The position numbers were made by a program, and so were the translations under genes. A stretch of DNA of 64,000 bases. Source: Oryzias latipes. Lineage: Eukaryota; Chordata; Actinopteri; Beloniformes; Adrianichthyidae. Numbering within the stretch: position 1 is the stretch's first letter; each line of letters begins with the position of its first letter. Below, one piece after another: positions 13,201 to 27,291 of the stretch. Location: positions 16,524,331 to 16,588,330 of the forward strand of contig NC_019871.2 of the NCBI RefSeq assembly GCF_002234675.1. Direction: 5' to 3'. The notes under the pieces were generated by a model. It had not been told where the DNA came from, made no database searches, and saw nothing but the letters and a program-made list of their open reading frames with translations.

Positions 13201-14813
13201 CTGTTGAGTCCCAACCACACCCCCCCTTTTCTGCAAAAGTTGTTCTGTCAGCGTCACAAGCAACAAAGGAAATGTTACAGGAAACCAACATGATTTCCTT
13301 TGCTCTTTCACTGGTTTCTCAATCAATAAGAAAGTATTGACTCACTCAGGAAAAATACCAAAATAACAGAAAGATGTTACAGAGTCTGCTCAAGCTGACC
13401 AATCCCCCCCCCCTTCTGTGTCTTGCTCTAGGACCCTAATTCCTCTTTAGTCAGCAGTTTGGCGAGTCACTGTCAGGTCCCATCATCACCAAATAATGCA
13501 GGATAAAAGGCTGCGCTTGGCAGCAGATGGAGCATGGGGCTATTTGGTCTCACCAGTGACATCATTTAACAACAGAGGGGCAGGGAAACTTGGACATCAT
13601 GAGGGTAAAATTAGAAGGGACAGCTTAAGAGTGGATGGACAGAGGAAGTGAGGCAGACAGAAGGTGTTAACGTGTCTATGTTGGTGGATACAAACAAAAC
13701 TCTACATGGGAACCAAAACTGATGAGAAGAGGTCTGTAAAAAGGAACCTTCACCCCCCCCGTTAGTTGTCAGTATGGCGTCCTCCTCCAGCCAACACGGG
13801 CCCCCTTTGACAATAGAAACAGCAACCCACTGAGAAGTCCCAAAACAAGGGTGGAAGCAGGACGCTCGCTTCACAAGTATGCTGAGATGATGTCCCCTCA
13901 CGTGGCCCCCCAAGCCCATTTTACAACAGAAAAGCTTCTACCAGCTGACGACCCCAGCCACAGCAGAGGCCCTCGGGGAGCAAAAACAAAAGACAGCTCA
14001 CCCCTGGGATGCCGGGGCATTTGGACATGAGAGGAAAGATCAAAAGGAGAAAATTACAGATTAATATCTCCCTGCAATATGCTTTGTTTTTCCCCGTTTC
14101 TGTGAGCTGGGTGATGCTAACGGAAGGAGCAAAGGTCACTGGGGCTCATATGTGTAGTTTTTTACAACAACAACAAAAAACAACATATGGGATTTGTACG
14201 AAAGTACTCAGTACTCTCTATGGCTGTAGAGTAAAAGTTGAAAAAGGTATAAAGTATGAAGTATAAAGTATAAAAAACATTTTTCAGCTACATAGCTTTT
14301 TATTTTAAAAAAGGTCTAGATATAGGAAAGGTATACATTTGAATTTACTTCATGCTAAACGGAAGCAATAATGGAAAAAAGTACTCAAAAACCTTTGAAA
14401 AGAAACCAGATTTGGGTAATAGAAAAGAGTGTTATTATTAGTACTACATAAACCTTATGTATCAGATTCAATGGCAGTTCTACTGCAAATTATTATCAGA
14501 ATAATAGAAGGGATATCAATACAATAATCATCTTTTTTCCTCCAGGACTGGTAATTTATCATGATGGCAAAAAGAAGTTGCTCTAAATATGGTTTTCCTG
14601 CCGACTGCATCACTACCTGTGAGATCCATGCAGTTAAAACAGACAGGAAAGAAGAAAAACTAATTAGAAGTTAAAAAAACAAAAACACAAGCTGACTTAC
14701 TGCAAGATGATGTCAAAAGTCAGTAAAAAATTTGTTTCTAAATTTCTAACAAATGTGTGAGACTAACCAAAGTGTTTTGTGTTTCTGTGTCACACAACAG
14801 ACCCCCCCACACA

Positions 14814-14846
<33 letters not shown>

Positions 14847-17800
14847 GTGCAAAGTATCCTGTTATACTGAAAGAGAAAGCAGATGCTATCCTAAACCAAG
14901 GCACAGTAACAATACAGCTGTTTTTAGAGCAGTTAGGTTGCTGCAAACTGAGTGAAATAACTTGTATACCATGCCTTTTAATGATGAGACAAACACTATT
15001 CGTCTTCGCAGGTCATTGAATTTGCACCAGTTAGACTCAATTCTGCGCCGCCTCATTTTCCTTGATGCTACTGTCAACACTTCCACTACTTCTCAGTCAT
15101 CCACTGCCAGGAAACTGTCATTAAAGCGATTTCAAACAGAAGCATCCAGCAATGTTTACCCTAAACAGCTGCCAACGGAGGAATAGTTTATGTAAAATGA
15201 AAAGATGGGAACAAAAAGATCATTCAAATAAAAATACCAGGAAGATTGCTACTCTGATCATCTTCTCAGAGAGTTGACTTTAGCTGGACCAGACACTGTG
15301 ACATCGCTGAACAGCTCTGGAATGCCCAGCAAGTTTCCGACAAAAGTCTTTTTATGAGAGTTATCAAAGACAAAAATCCTGTCATGCTTCGTTAACTGTT
15401 AATATTGTGAAGCTTTCCTGGAATTGGAAAATTACACCCAAAAGTTATGTAAATCCATCTTTTATGAAACCGGTTAAAGGTAAATATATTATCTCAGCAA
15501 AACTACAAATGAAAAACACCTAAAGAGACGTGGGCCTTCTTAAAACAAGAAGCTCAAAAGCACACCTCAGATAATTTTTCTTTAATGCGTTAATTTCTTT
15601 AAAAAAAAAACAGTAAAGAACATTTAAAAAGTAACAAATTCACAGCAGATCTTTAAAGGATTTTCATCATAAGGGTGTCAAGAAATGGACGCTCAAAATC
15701 AAAGCTGACACTATGGAAAGATGGTCTAAAAATTCAACTTCATTCTTTTAGGGTGTATTTAGATTGTGCTGACGTGACTTTGCCGTCTTCTCCTTTCAAA
15801 ATCCCGTATAGATGATGTTTTTGTTTCTTGATTCGAAAGAACTGAAAAGCACATCTGGGGTTACAAAGGTGGAAAACAGTTGTTTTCTGAGTCACTGTTT
15901 GATCCAACGGATGAGTCAGATATAAAACATAGCAGCGCTTTGAGATGATTATTGCTCTGGCAAGCGTTTGTGACCTTAAAGAGCTCTTCTATTGATTTTT
16001 CTGTCAGCTGTAATTGAAGATCTACAGAGACTTTATGCATATTTTTGAGTGTTTGCTGCACCAGAGCTTAGTTATCAAATGATTTCTACAAAATTCACCC
16101 CTACAGCATCAACGACACCAACGACCACATCAGGTAACTCTTCACTCTCACCTGACCTCGCAGGCTATCGTTTCTGGCCTTTACAAGCTCACAGAATCCG
16201 TGGATACACACCAACAACACAAAATATTTCCTCCACTTCCTTCTCCTGAAGTGGTTCAAACAGACCAGACGGATTTTATCTAAATTGTCTTTTTCCTGAA
16301 CCTCCCAGGAGTCCTGCAGCTTTTCTGCATTCACGGTCCCTTCTTCTTTGGACCTTGACTTCTGGGAGGGTTTTGGTGCTGCTTGGATTCACGTTTAACT
16401 TTTGTGCTCAACTTTTGCCGCTCGCTGCAAAAACAACTCAAGCAAAAACTCGGCTCGGTGACCGGTCGAGCGGGACACAAAATACCGGGGACGCTTGGCA
16501 AAAACAGTACTCCTTCATACCACGCTTTCTCAGGCTGGAAAAACACTCAAGGTCGCCCAGCTGCAACGTCCAATAAGCAAGTCCAGTTTGACTGATAAGA
16601 AGCTGTAGGGAGCACGTCACCAGCTTTATTTTCCTACCAGAGATTAGCGTTTCCTTGGTATCCAGAGTCGGGGACGGCATTCAACTTTAGACTAAAGGAA
16701 GATAACTCGTTTTGAGTCCGCTGGATGCTCTCACTGTTCTTGCTCATTACATCAAGAAACTGCCCAAGTTCAAGTTAAGCTTGTTACTTATTAAGCAAAC
16801 ACATGAATATTAAAACTGTGACTTAGAACTGTGGCTAAGGATTATTTTTATAACAGAGCCATCATCTCATTTGTCTTCAAGTAGGTTCTACTCTATGGTG
16901 TAATGGAAAAGTTTAGGAGTAGTTTTATTTTTATTTTATTTTTTAAATCAATAGCCTGAACGATATTCCGTAATAAATTGAAACCTCTGTGTTAAATCTG
17001 AAATTAGGTCAAAGCTTTCACTGCCCCCTAGTATTTACATATAATTTCCATCCTGCTCCACGCCACCATGCATCATTTGCCTAAAGCGAACAGCCCATTC
17101 CTAATGTCATAACACCCAACAAACAATCTCCATGCTTTTATTTTCAGCTCATATACAACTTTCTTGCTCTGTCAGCAGCCTCATAGTCTAACCTCTGTCT
17201 TTCCTAGAACAACACAGACTGATATCTAAGAGGTTACATTTCAGCGTGAAGATTAGGTAACATCCAGACTTATCTAGTTCAACTCAGATTGCTTGCAACC
17301 TTGACAGCAAGAGTTTGTTTCAGCCGAGCTTAGTTCCCCAGATAGCCAGGAGGTGTTCTCTGCCCCATATTGAGAAGTGTAGAGAGAACATGATTACACT
17401 TTCCATAACTCCCCAAAGCTGCACTCAAATGGGACTCACCGCGTTGAGCTCCCCTTTGAGGCGGTGCGTCTGCTCGCTGTGCTCCATCTGAGCTCGACAC
17501 TTGTCCTTCTCGGCCTCGCTGAGCGCCTGGTTAAGTCGCTCCACCTGGGAACTCAGATCCCTCACATCCCTCTCCAGATCCCCCACCTGGCTCTCCCACT
17601 GGGACTGGCTGCCCTCCAGCTTCAGCTGCAGCTCATGGCGTCCCTGCTCCAGCTCCTGAACACAAGTAGAGAGGAATAACGGGGCAGGGGGAGTTAAAAC
17701 ATCTCAAAAGTGCTGATGAATACTGATATCTTATAAAAGGTGTTACAGATTGAATCTGACTGAAGCAAAACATACAAAGTTAAGCATCAAATCTACATTA

Positions 17801-19167
17801 AAGTAAATAGAACAGGAAAATAACAGTTGGTCAATATTTAATATAAAAAATTATTCTAAACTTGTGACTTAAAAAAACATTTCAATATGCATATTCATAT
17901 TCTTGAATGTCTGTCCTTAGTTCTCAGAGGGATAATTAAAACTGACTGAATCAGACCATCATCGTGAGAAACCACAGAGGATGTTATTTAGTCTGTGGCA
18001 GAGACAAAGCACTCTAGAGCAGCACAGGTGCTGTGCAGGCCACCGTTTTCTTAAATCCTCACACAAAAGTCTAAGTTAGGTTAAGCCTTAACCGGTAAGG
18101 GTTGCAGGTTACCGAAGGATAAAGCATCAGTAAGAAACTTCAAGTGGTGGCAGAAAGTGGGATCCTTGTGAAAAACGGCATCCGTGTGTTCTTCGTGGAA
18201 TGTTTTTGAGTTTGGCAGGGGCACACTTACAATTAGGCTAGTGTTCTGAGCTGAACACTTAAAAAAATGTTTAAAATTATTTCTAAATCCTTGAATTAAA
18301 AAACCAAATCTCTGAAATGACATAAGACTGCTCATGTGAAAGGTTTCGTCCTCCCCCGTCCCCATGTAGAATGGACTATTCCATCGACAGCAGGTCAAAT
18401 ATACAATCAATTTCTTTAACATTTAAATGGGATTTCACTTTTTTAAATCCATGTAAAAACATTTGAATTCTTGACATTGACAATGTCTAAAAACGTGCCT
18501 GTAAAGAGGTTATTCAATGGACGTTTGTTTAGATAAATAATTACTGCAATGAGCCCATTGCATTGGGGCCCCTTGCGATTATTCGCCTGGGTCCCCCAAA
18601 CTGCTAAGTCCGCCCGTGGAGCAGGCTTCTGGAACCTCTTTGAAGAGAGTGAAGAACAAATAAGGGGGCCACATTTTGAGCAAAATGCCATTTTGTTTAT
18701 TCTGTGCTTTTAATAAATACTTTAGTCCAGTATTTTCATCAATCATAAATGTAGTCTGAAATAAGAAATGCTTGTAAAAGCGCCTAATACCGCGTGTCCA
18801 AACTTTAAGATAACTCTGCGCAACCAGCAAGGGAACTTTTAATAAAACGCATCTGTGACTATCTATCTTAATTAACAGTCGACATTTTTCTTATTTCGTT
18901 TTTACTAAAAAGAGAGCTTACCTCCAGCTTGTCTGCGTATTGTTCGTGCAGTTTGTCGCTCTGCTCTTTGAGCTGACGGTTTTCCAGCAGCAATGCCTTT
19001 CCCAGCTGCGCTGCCAAAATAACCTCTTCCTCCTTTTGTTTCAGAGCAGCCACCAGTTCAGCGGGGTCTTGATAGTCTGTTATTTCCTCCACCCCGTAGT
19101 CGAAGTAGAAATCGTCCTCCATGTCCATCCCTTTGGACTGGAAGTTCCAGCCACGCAGCTGATCCAT
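4266..19167 (-). CDS. bicdl2: BICD family-like cargo adapter 2
   Basis: Ten coding exons join in frame: 19167-18922, 17655-17440, 12735-12616, 11970-11824, 11394-11224, 10126-9959, 9339-9262, 8941-8829, 8279-8159 and 4499-4266, giving 537 aa. All use AG acceptors and GT donors. The protein is almost entirely coiled coil. Residues 52-56 (AAQLG) are the CC1-box AAxxG that in BICD/BICDL proteins binds dynein light intermediate chain. The segment [20 protein letters not shown] and the following [18 protein letters not shown] form the conserved C-terminal coil used for Rab6/Rab-type cargo in this family. [11 protein letters not shown] is closer to BICDL2 (DDMQVVIGQQL) than to BICDL1. The first ATG has no competitor upstream in frame. 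Human BICDL2 is about 508 aa. The 4.7-kb intron 2 and 3.7-kb last intron carry most of the repeats. It lies head to head with fam98c, with 2.1 kb between start codons. Confidence 0.93.
4733..6970 (+). mobile_element. 5'-truncated L2 LINE in the last bicdl2 intron
   Basis: The element begins inside the reverse transcriptase gene ([19 protein letters not shown]), runs through [27 protein letters not shown] and the catalytic CYADDMQL box, and ends in the L2-type C-terminal domain ([13 protein letters not shown]..., ...[18 protein letters not shown]). The frame is broken: an open stretch at 4732-5088 gives way to another frame around 5090, and the second open stretch (5183-6016) reaches a stop at a tryptophan-asparagine end typical of the family. 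A 0.9-kb 3' UTR follows, ending in GGGCTATACAAATAAAATTG and repeated ATTGA units at about 6945-6968, the L2-style tail. It lies antisense to bicdl2. It is a dead copy, because the 5' part including the endonuclease is missing. Confidence 0.88.
6411..6570 (+). repeat. 89-bp tandem duplication in the L2 3' UTR
   Basis: CTGACCGTTTACCTCG at 6411 recurs as CTGACCGAGTACCTCG at 6500, and the following CTGCTCCTACACCTGGCTGT is shared. The period is about 89 bp with two copies. It could be a family feature of this L2 3' UTR or a local duplication. Confidence 0.6.
7847..7890. repeat. Perfect 44-bp palindrome
   Basis: Two 20-bp arms, CAGTAAGGAGGTTCTAGGAT and its exact reverse complement, are separated by only TAAT. 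The site is in the last intron of bicdl2. It can form a 20-bp hairpin with a 4-nt loop. No transposon or RNA family is apparent. Confidence 0.9.
8355..8734. mobile_element. MITE with about 30-bp terminal inverted repeats
   Basis: TTGAATCGGTTAGTTCAAAA followed by GGGGCCC at the left end (8358-8384) is matched exactly by its reverse complement at the right end (about 8705-8731). Three more outer bases agree imperfectly (CAG versus CAA). The element is about 380 bp, has no coding potential and lies between bicdl2 exons 8 and 9. I cannot fix a target duplication, so the superfamily is undecided. Confidence 0.8.
12110..12480 (-). repeat. Repeat family A, copy 1 (5' part missing)
   Basis: On the minus strand the piece reads ...TTTCTAGGACATGG..., then a degenerate acidic-frame region including GCCTCAGAATACAGCGGAGC, then ...CTCGATCGTGAGAAAATGG. 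The same order of blocks occurs at 19.6, 48.8, 49.5 and 59.3 kb. The leader block present in the other copies is absent here. It lies in the 4.7-kb... bicdl2 intron region upstream of exon 4, where it is plain intron sequence. Confidence 0.65.
12736..17439 (-). other. Large bicdl2 intron 2, mostly featureless
   Basis: The intron is 4.7 kb. It holds a short (CA)n tract (about 14807-14846) and no recognised transposon. Around 16250-16520 there is a local rise in CpG (CTCGGCTCGGTGACCGGTCG and nearby). Read on the minus strand, an ATG at about 16332 opens a short frame beginning [17 protein letters not shown] could not find a convincing donor site after it. An alternative bicdl2 promoter is possible but unsupported. 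Confidence 0.4.
14803..14846. repeat. (CA)n microsatellite
   Basis: An ACACAC tract of about 40 bp, preceded by CCCCCCC, lies in bicdl2 intron 2. The short open frames across it are low-complexity artefacts. Confidence 0.85.
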
Positions 19168-19554
19168 AACTATCTAACTTTCTTAATTCTAAAAGTAAAT
19201 AATACCTAAAAACAATAACAATAACATCGATGATGTGGTCCTTTCTTTACGCCATATCCACGGTCAGTGTGAGAGTGATCTTGTCGTGACGGCTGGTGTC
19301 TCCTTTGCTTTGTGGGAGTGTGCTTCTGTCACCTGAGCCTCCGTCATCCTGCTCCTCCACCTGTCCTCATCCGGGACTCTCCGCCATGATGCGTCATCAT
19401 GGAAACCCTCGAGCACCACCCTAAGCAGCATTTTTACCAAAGTTTTAGGTTCCATATACAACCAACCGCACACCGCAGACTTCTAAAGACGAAATGTGTC
19501 CTGTTGTGATCCTTCTTTTAGTTGTCATTGATAAGGAGATTGGTAAAGTCCTGC

Positions 19555-19975
19555 TCCACTTAGATTGTGGTCTATTGTCAAATTGTTCCCAGTGGTCATT
19601 TCATTATGACTAAGCCGTTTTTAGACAAAAAACAAAATAAAACAAAAAACTATCTTTTTCTATGACATAGTTTCTGCAGAGCAGCAGGAGTTCACTGGAA
19701 GTTCACTTCTGAGTTGTGGGTTAGACTGAAGTAAGCCTCCACTGATATCCCATCATCCCATAGTTTACAATCTCTCCTGCGATCTTACAGCCCCTCACAA
19801 CCCCAACCTAACATTAGCAGTGCATAAAAATATGGTTAGGGATATGGGACATAGCTAGCCTCACAGTTTTGAGCAGATCCCAGCTCAGACGAGGAGGACG
19901 TCAATGCACTTATTTGACTGGAAGTACATGAATCAGAATGGAGCAGGGAGACTTTGGCCCACCCATTTCATTTTC
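19555..19975 (+). repeat. Repeat family A, copy 2
   Basis: On the plus strand the blocks run GGTCTATTGTCAAATTG, ...ACATAGTTTCTGCAGAGCAG, ...CTTACAGCCCCTCACAACCC, ...GCTCAGACGAGGAGGACGTC, ...GAATCAGAATGGAGCAGGGA. The same blocks in the same order appear in the minus-strand copies at 49.5 and 59.3 kb and the plus-strand copy at 48.8 kb. It lies about 400 bp upstream of the bicdl2 start codon and could contribute promoter sequence to it (inference). Confidence 0.7.
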
Positions 19976-21174
19976 TGCCACAACTAAGTGTTTTTAAATG
20001 CCATTATTGGGTCTGATCTTGATTCATCACGATCTGAATACAGAAATACTCAGAAACAGTTTGAAGCTTAAATACTGTTATAAGTGTCCTCCATCATGCT
20101 ACCAGAACATGTTAAAAACACCATTTTCATTACAGTGGGTCTTTCATTGCAGTGGGGCCGTGCTGTTCTTAAGCCTTTTATGGTAAACCATATCTAAATA
20201 TGATAATATATTACCTTTGGCACACTTTTGACCGACAATACTGCATAAGTTGTCAACTTTGAAGCTGAATTTAAAGTGATCTTGGTGCACATCCTGTATA
20301 TGTAGGCAGATTATAAGCAGTAAAAAGTGCGTGTACCGATGGCATAGGACCTGTAATAGCTATAGGGAGTCAATTGTTTCAAGACTCCAAATTGATGCAC
20401 TTGCAGAAAAGTGCAATGCTGCTTTACAACGCATTTTTTTTAACAGTTTGAAAGCCTATTTTTGTCTTTTTATGGTCCCACATTTGTATTAGCCCCTGTA
20501 ACATGCATTTGTGCGATGAGCACCACATCTGAGGAATGAATGTCGTTTGCACTGAGAAAAATTCTGTCAAAATTCTCTGTAATAATCTGTCAAACAGGAA
20601 TCTACTACAAAAAGAATGATTTGTTTTAACTGGAGTATCAAATAAACCTACAAAAATCTACATTCAAGTTCACAGTAGGAAGACTGTCTTCATTCTGTTC
20701 TCTCCCTGTCATCTCTTACTTCTTACTGATGTTTTTTTTCCTGGACTGTGATAAGGTTTGAATCATCAGTTTGGTACAGGTCCGTCCATGACCCCTTGTG
20801 GAAAGAGTTGAGATTTTTATTTTTTTCATTTCCTTTCTTCGGTCTGTCTATTTTTGGCCAAATGAAAATATATGCTCATATATAAGTATGGGTCTCAATG
20901 GTTACAATTATTTTTACATTAAATGAACATTTGTTAATATTAATTGTGATCAACAGAAGAAATGTTAGCTGGATACTTTAGAGTTAATACAACTGAACAA
21001 CCTTAGGAGGTTTTTTGCTGTTTAAAAAACCGCAGATATTTTAATCATAGATCTTCACTTAGGGGTTTACTTTCTCCGATATTATTACATGTTTGGTATT
21101 TTATTTCTCCAAGTACGATTTTAGCATTCATTTTTCTCTCCACGTTTGAAGACGTCATCTGCTAGTCCAAACAC

Positions 21175-21193
21175 CGGCCAGCAGGGGGCAGTG
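21175..21193 (+). promoter_or_regulatory. CTCF-like motif upstream of fam98c
   Basis: CGGCCAGCAGGGGGCAGTG matches the vertebrate CTCF core (CCASNAGGGGGCRS) at essentially every position, in forward orientation. It lies about 125 bp upstream of the fam98c start codon. The motif is seen; occupancy is inference. Confidence 0.6.
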
Positions 21194-21315
21194 TGAGTTC
21201 TATCTTGGAGCAGTGAAAGCAGGAAGTACACAGTGTAAACACGCTTAATCTTTAACGGTATACTGTTCATGGTTTTTGCTGAACTGACTACGCGGTCTAT
21301 CGCATCTTTTCTCCA

Positions 21316-24938
<3,623 letters not shown>

Positions 24939-25604
24939 TTTGCCTCTTTGGTTTTCTTTAATGTCTAAATTGACTGTAAAAATATCCTAATTTAAATTCA
25001 GATGTCTAAGTTTTTTGTGAAAGGCTGCCTTTGTAACATGATCCTAATTGTTTCAAATGTATGTATAATTTCAATTTGTGGTGTATATAAATACCAGTTT
25101 GGGTATATTCTACTTTATGCTTATCACTACTACAAAATACTGGTGTATGATTGATTATTTTTGTAGAAATGTGTTTCAAAGAAAGAAGTAAACAATGGGA
25201 AGTTGTATTTTTTAATGTACTGGCTGTCTAAAACTTTATTTTAGTTTACAAAAATAAACCTCTGAACTGAATCAATTGCATCGTCACTGAATTCACAAAA
25301 ACAATAGTTATAACAGTGTGGTGCATCACCAAACAAGTTTCTCTTGAAACAATTTTGGTTTACCAACTTTAAAGGTTATGAAGGGAAATTTTAATAATTT
25401 GTTAGTCCGTGTATTGCATAATATTTGACAACCTCATATTGTTCTAGGAAAATAGATTAGTGGCAGATGGGTATTGATGCATAGTTTTAAAAATTAGGTA
25501 CTCGGAAAGTTTTTTAATAAATGTGTGATTTTTGATCAATGCAGGGGATTCGCATAAAGAAATTGTTTATAGAATCTTCCTGTTAATTTAAGACATGTAC
25601 ATTC

Positions 25605-25815
25605 AGGATATTGCCCTCTCATCCTCTACTACCTTCTGAGGTGTTTCCCATTTTGACCTTGGGGTTTCCAGTTCCTATTCTGCACACATGTTCCTGTATA
25701 TTATTCCAGCCACTTGATTGTGGCGCTCCATGTATGCTTTACCTGCCAGCATCTTACACCCTGCAGTTATGTGCTGGATTGTTTCAGGCGCCTCTTTGCA
25801 CAGCCTACACCTTGG
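25605..25815 (-). mobile_element. R4-type LINE fragment, reverse copy
   Basis: The reverse complement of this segment matches 26106-26310 at roughly nine positions in ten over about 205 bp. It encodes part of the C-terminal zinc-knuckle/endonuclease region (CRLCK...PETIQHIT). It therefore lies inverted relative to the longer piece that starts about 35 bp downstream. The differences between the two arms suggest either two separate copies or an old inversion. Confidence 0.8.
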
Positions 25816-25849
25816 CTGTATATGTGGGTGTGTGGATAGATAGATATAG

Positions 25850-26644
25850 TCATGTGCTCAGTGAATGTCTCAGACAATGGAGAGCTGAGGATGCAGTGCT
25901 GGAGGACAGATCCTCATGGGAGGACAAACCCCTGCATGGGATGTACCACCGGACCATAACTGAAGTGGCGGATATCAAGAAGTCTTACTAATGGCTAGAA
26001 AGGGCTGGCCTACAGGACAGCACTGAAGCACTCATCTTAGCAGCTCAGGAACAAGCCCTGAGCACCAGAGCGATAGAGGCTCAGATCTACCACACCAGAC
26101 AAGACCCAAGGTGTAGGCTGTGCAAAGAAGCGCCTGAAACAATCCAGCACATAACTGCAAGGTGTAAGATGCTGGCAGGTAAAGCATACATGGAGCGACA
26201 CAACCAAGTGGCTGGAATAATATTCAGGAACATGTGTGCAGAATATGGACTGGAAACCCCAAAGTCAAAATGGGAAACACCTCTGAAGGTGGTAGAGAAT
26301 GAAAGGGCAAAGATCCTGTAGGACTTCCAGATCCAGACTGATAGGATGGTAATGGCGAACCAACCAGACATTGTAGTGGTGGATAAAGAACAGAGGAAAG
26401 CTGTTGTGGTGGATGTGGCAGTGCCAAGTGATGGGAACATCAGGAAGAAGGAACATGAGAAACTGGAGAAATACCAGGGACTCAAAAGAACTGGAAAAAG
26501 CCTGGAAAGTGAAGGTGACAATGGTGCCTGTGGTAATTGGAGCACTCGGGGCAGTAATACCTGGAAAGACCTCAGACCTCTCAGTCCAGAAAAGCGCAGT
26601 GCTAGGAACAGCTAAGATACTGCGCAGGACCCTCAAGCTCCCAT
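25850..26644 (+). mobile_element. R4/Dong (Rex6-like) LINE 3' fragment
   Basis: The plus strand encodes the C-terminal part of an R4-clade LINE protein: a leading segment VLSECLRQWRAEDAVLEDRS, then the knuckle CRLCKEAPETIQHITARC (C-x2-C...H...C), then the restriction-like endonuclease region with NQPDIVVVDKEQRKAVVVDV (PD...D/E-type). It ends at RRTLKLP. At least two in-frame stops and a shift near 26500 break it. Upstream reverse transcriptase sequence is absent. The 3' end passes directly into (GATA)n, as is usual for elements of this type. Confidence 0.8.
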
Positions 26645-26788
<144 letters not shown>

Positions 26789-27138
26789 AAACAATGTGTA
26801 GAGAATAAATTTACCTAACATAAAAAAGAAATACGGTAAAAATAAACGAAATAAGAAATAGGGAAAAAAAATAACTTTAATTACTACAGTCTTGGAAAGC
26901 GTTTTAAAAAAATTGTTTTTTAAAAGTAGACTATTTAACAAACGTTATTATACATGCGAAGCATCAGAAGAGCAAAGACGGGGATAGTAAAACAAATACA
27001 AAAAAATAAAATAAAAAGACAGTAGGCGAGGAATTAAATTGTTATTACAGAGCACATTTGAGCGAATGACAACACAATGAAAATAGGGGAAAGTTCAGTG
27101 TATCGTCTCAAAATAAAGTTACACAAGCGTTTCAGCTG

Positions 27139-27148
27139 CACCGGAAGT
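27139..27148 (+). promoter_or_regulatory. ETS/NRF-2-like site upstream of chchd2
   Basis: CACCGGAAGT lies about 145 bp upstream of the chchd2 start codon, and a second TTCCGG lies at about 27182. ETS (GABP/NRF-2) sites of this form are common in promoters of nuclear genes for mitochondrial proteins, which fits CHCHD2. Occupancy is inferred. Confidence 0.45.
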
Positions 27149-27291
27149 TAGCCGGCAGACAGATGATGTAACACATAGAAAGTTCCGGATGAACCAAAGG
27201 TCGACATAAAACTCGCAAGCGACGTTGCGGCTCCAGATTATCGCGTCAGTTTTTCATCAAACGCACAGCTGTCCAACCTTAATATTTAGGT

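Larger units (their letters stand above)
19168..21315. other. Shared 5' region between bicdl2 and fam98c
   Basis: This 2.1-kb interval separates two divergently read start codons. It contains copy 2 of repeat family A and a CTCF-like site near the fam98c end. The 120 bp upstream of bicdl2 and the 140 bp upstream of fam98c should hold the 5' UTRs. No TATA box is obvious at either end. Confidence 0.5.

Noticed and set aside
14962-15186. Arg-rich 74-codon frame in bicdl2 intron 2
   Set aside because: No flanking splice signals on that strand and no recognised family.
26087-26636. Minus-strand frames of 120-150 codons
   Set aside because: They are antisense shadows of the R4-type LINE fragment.
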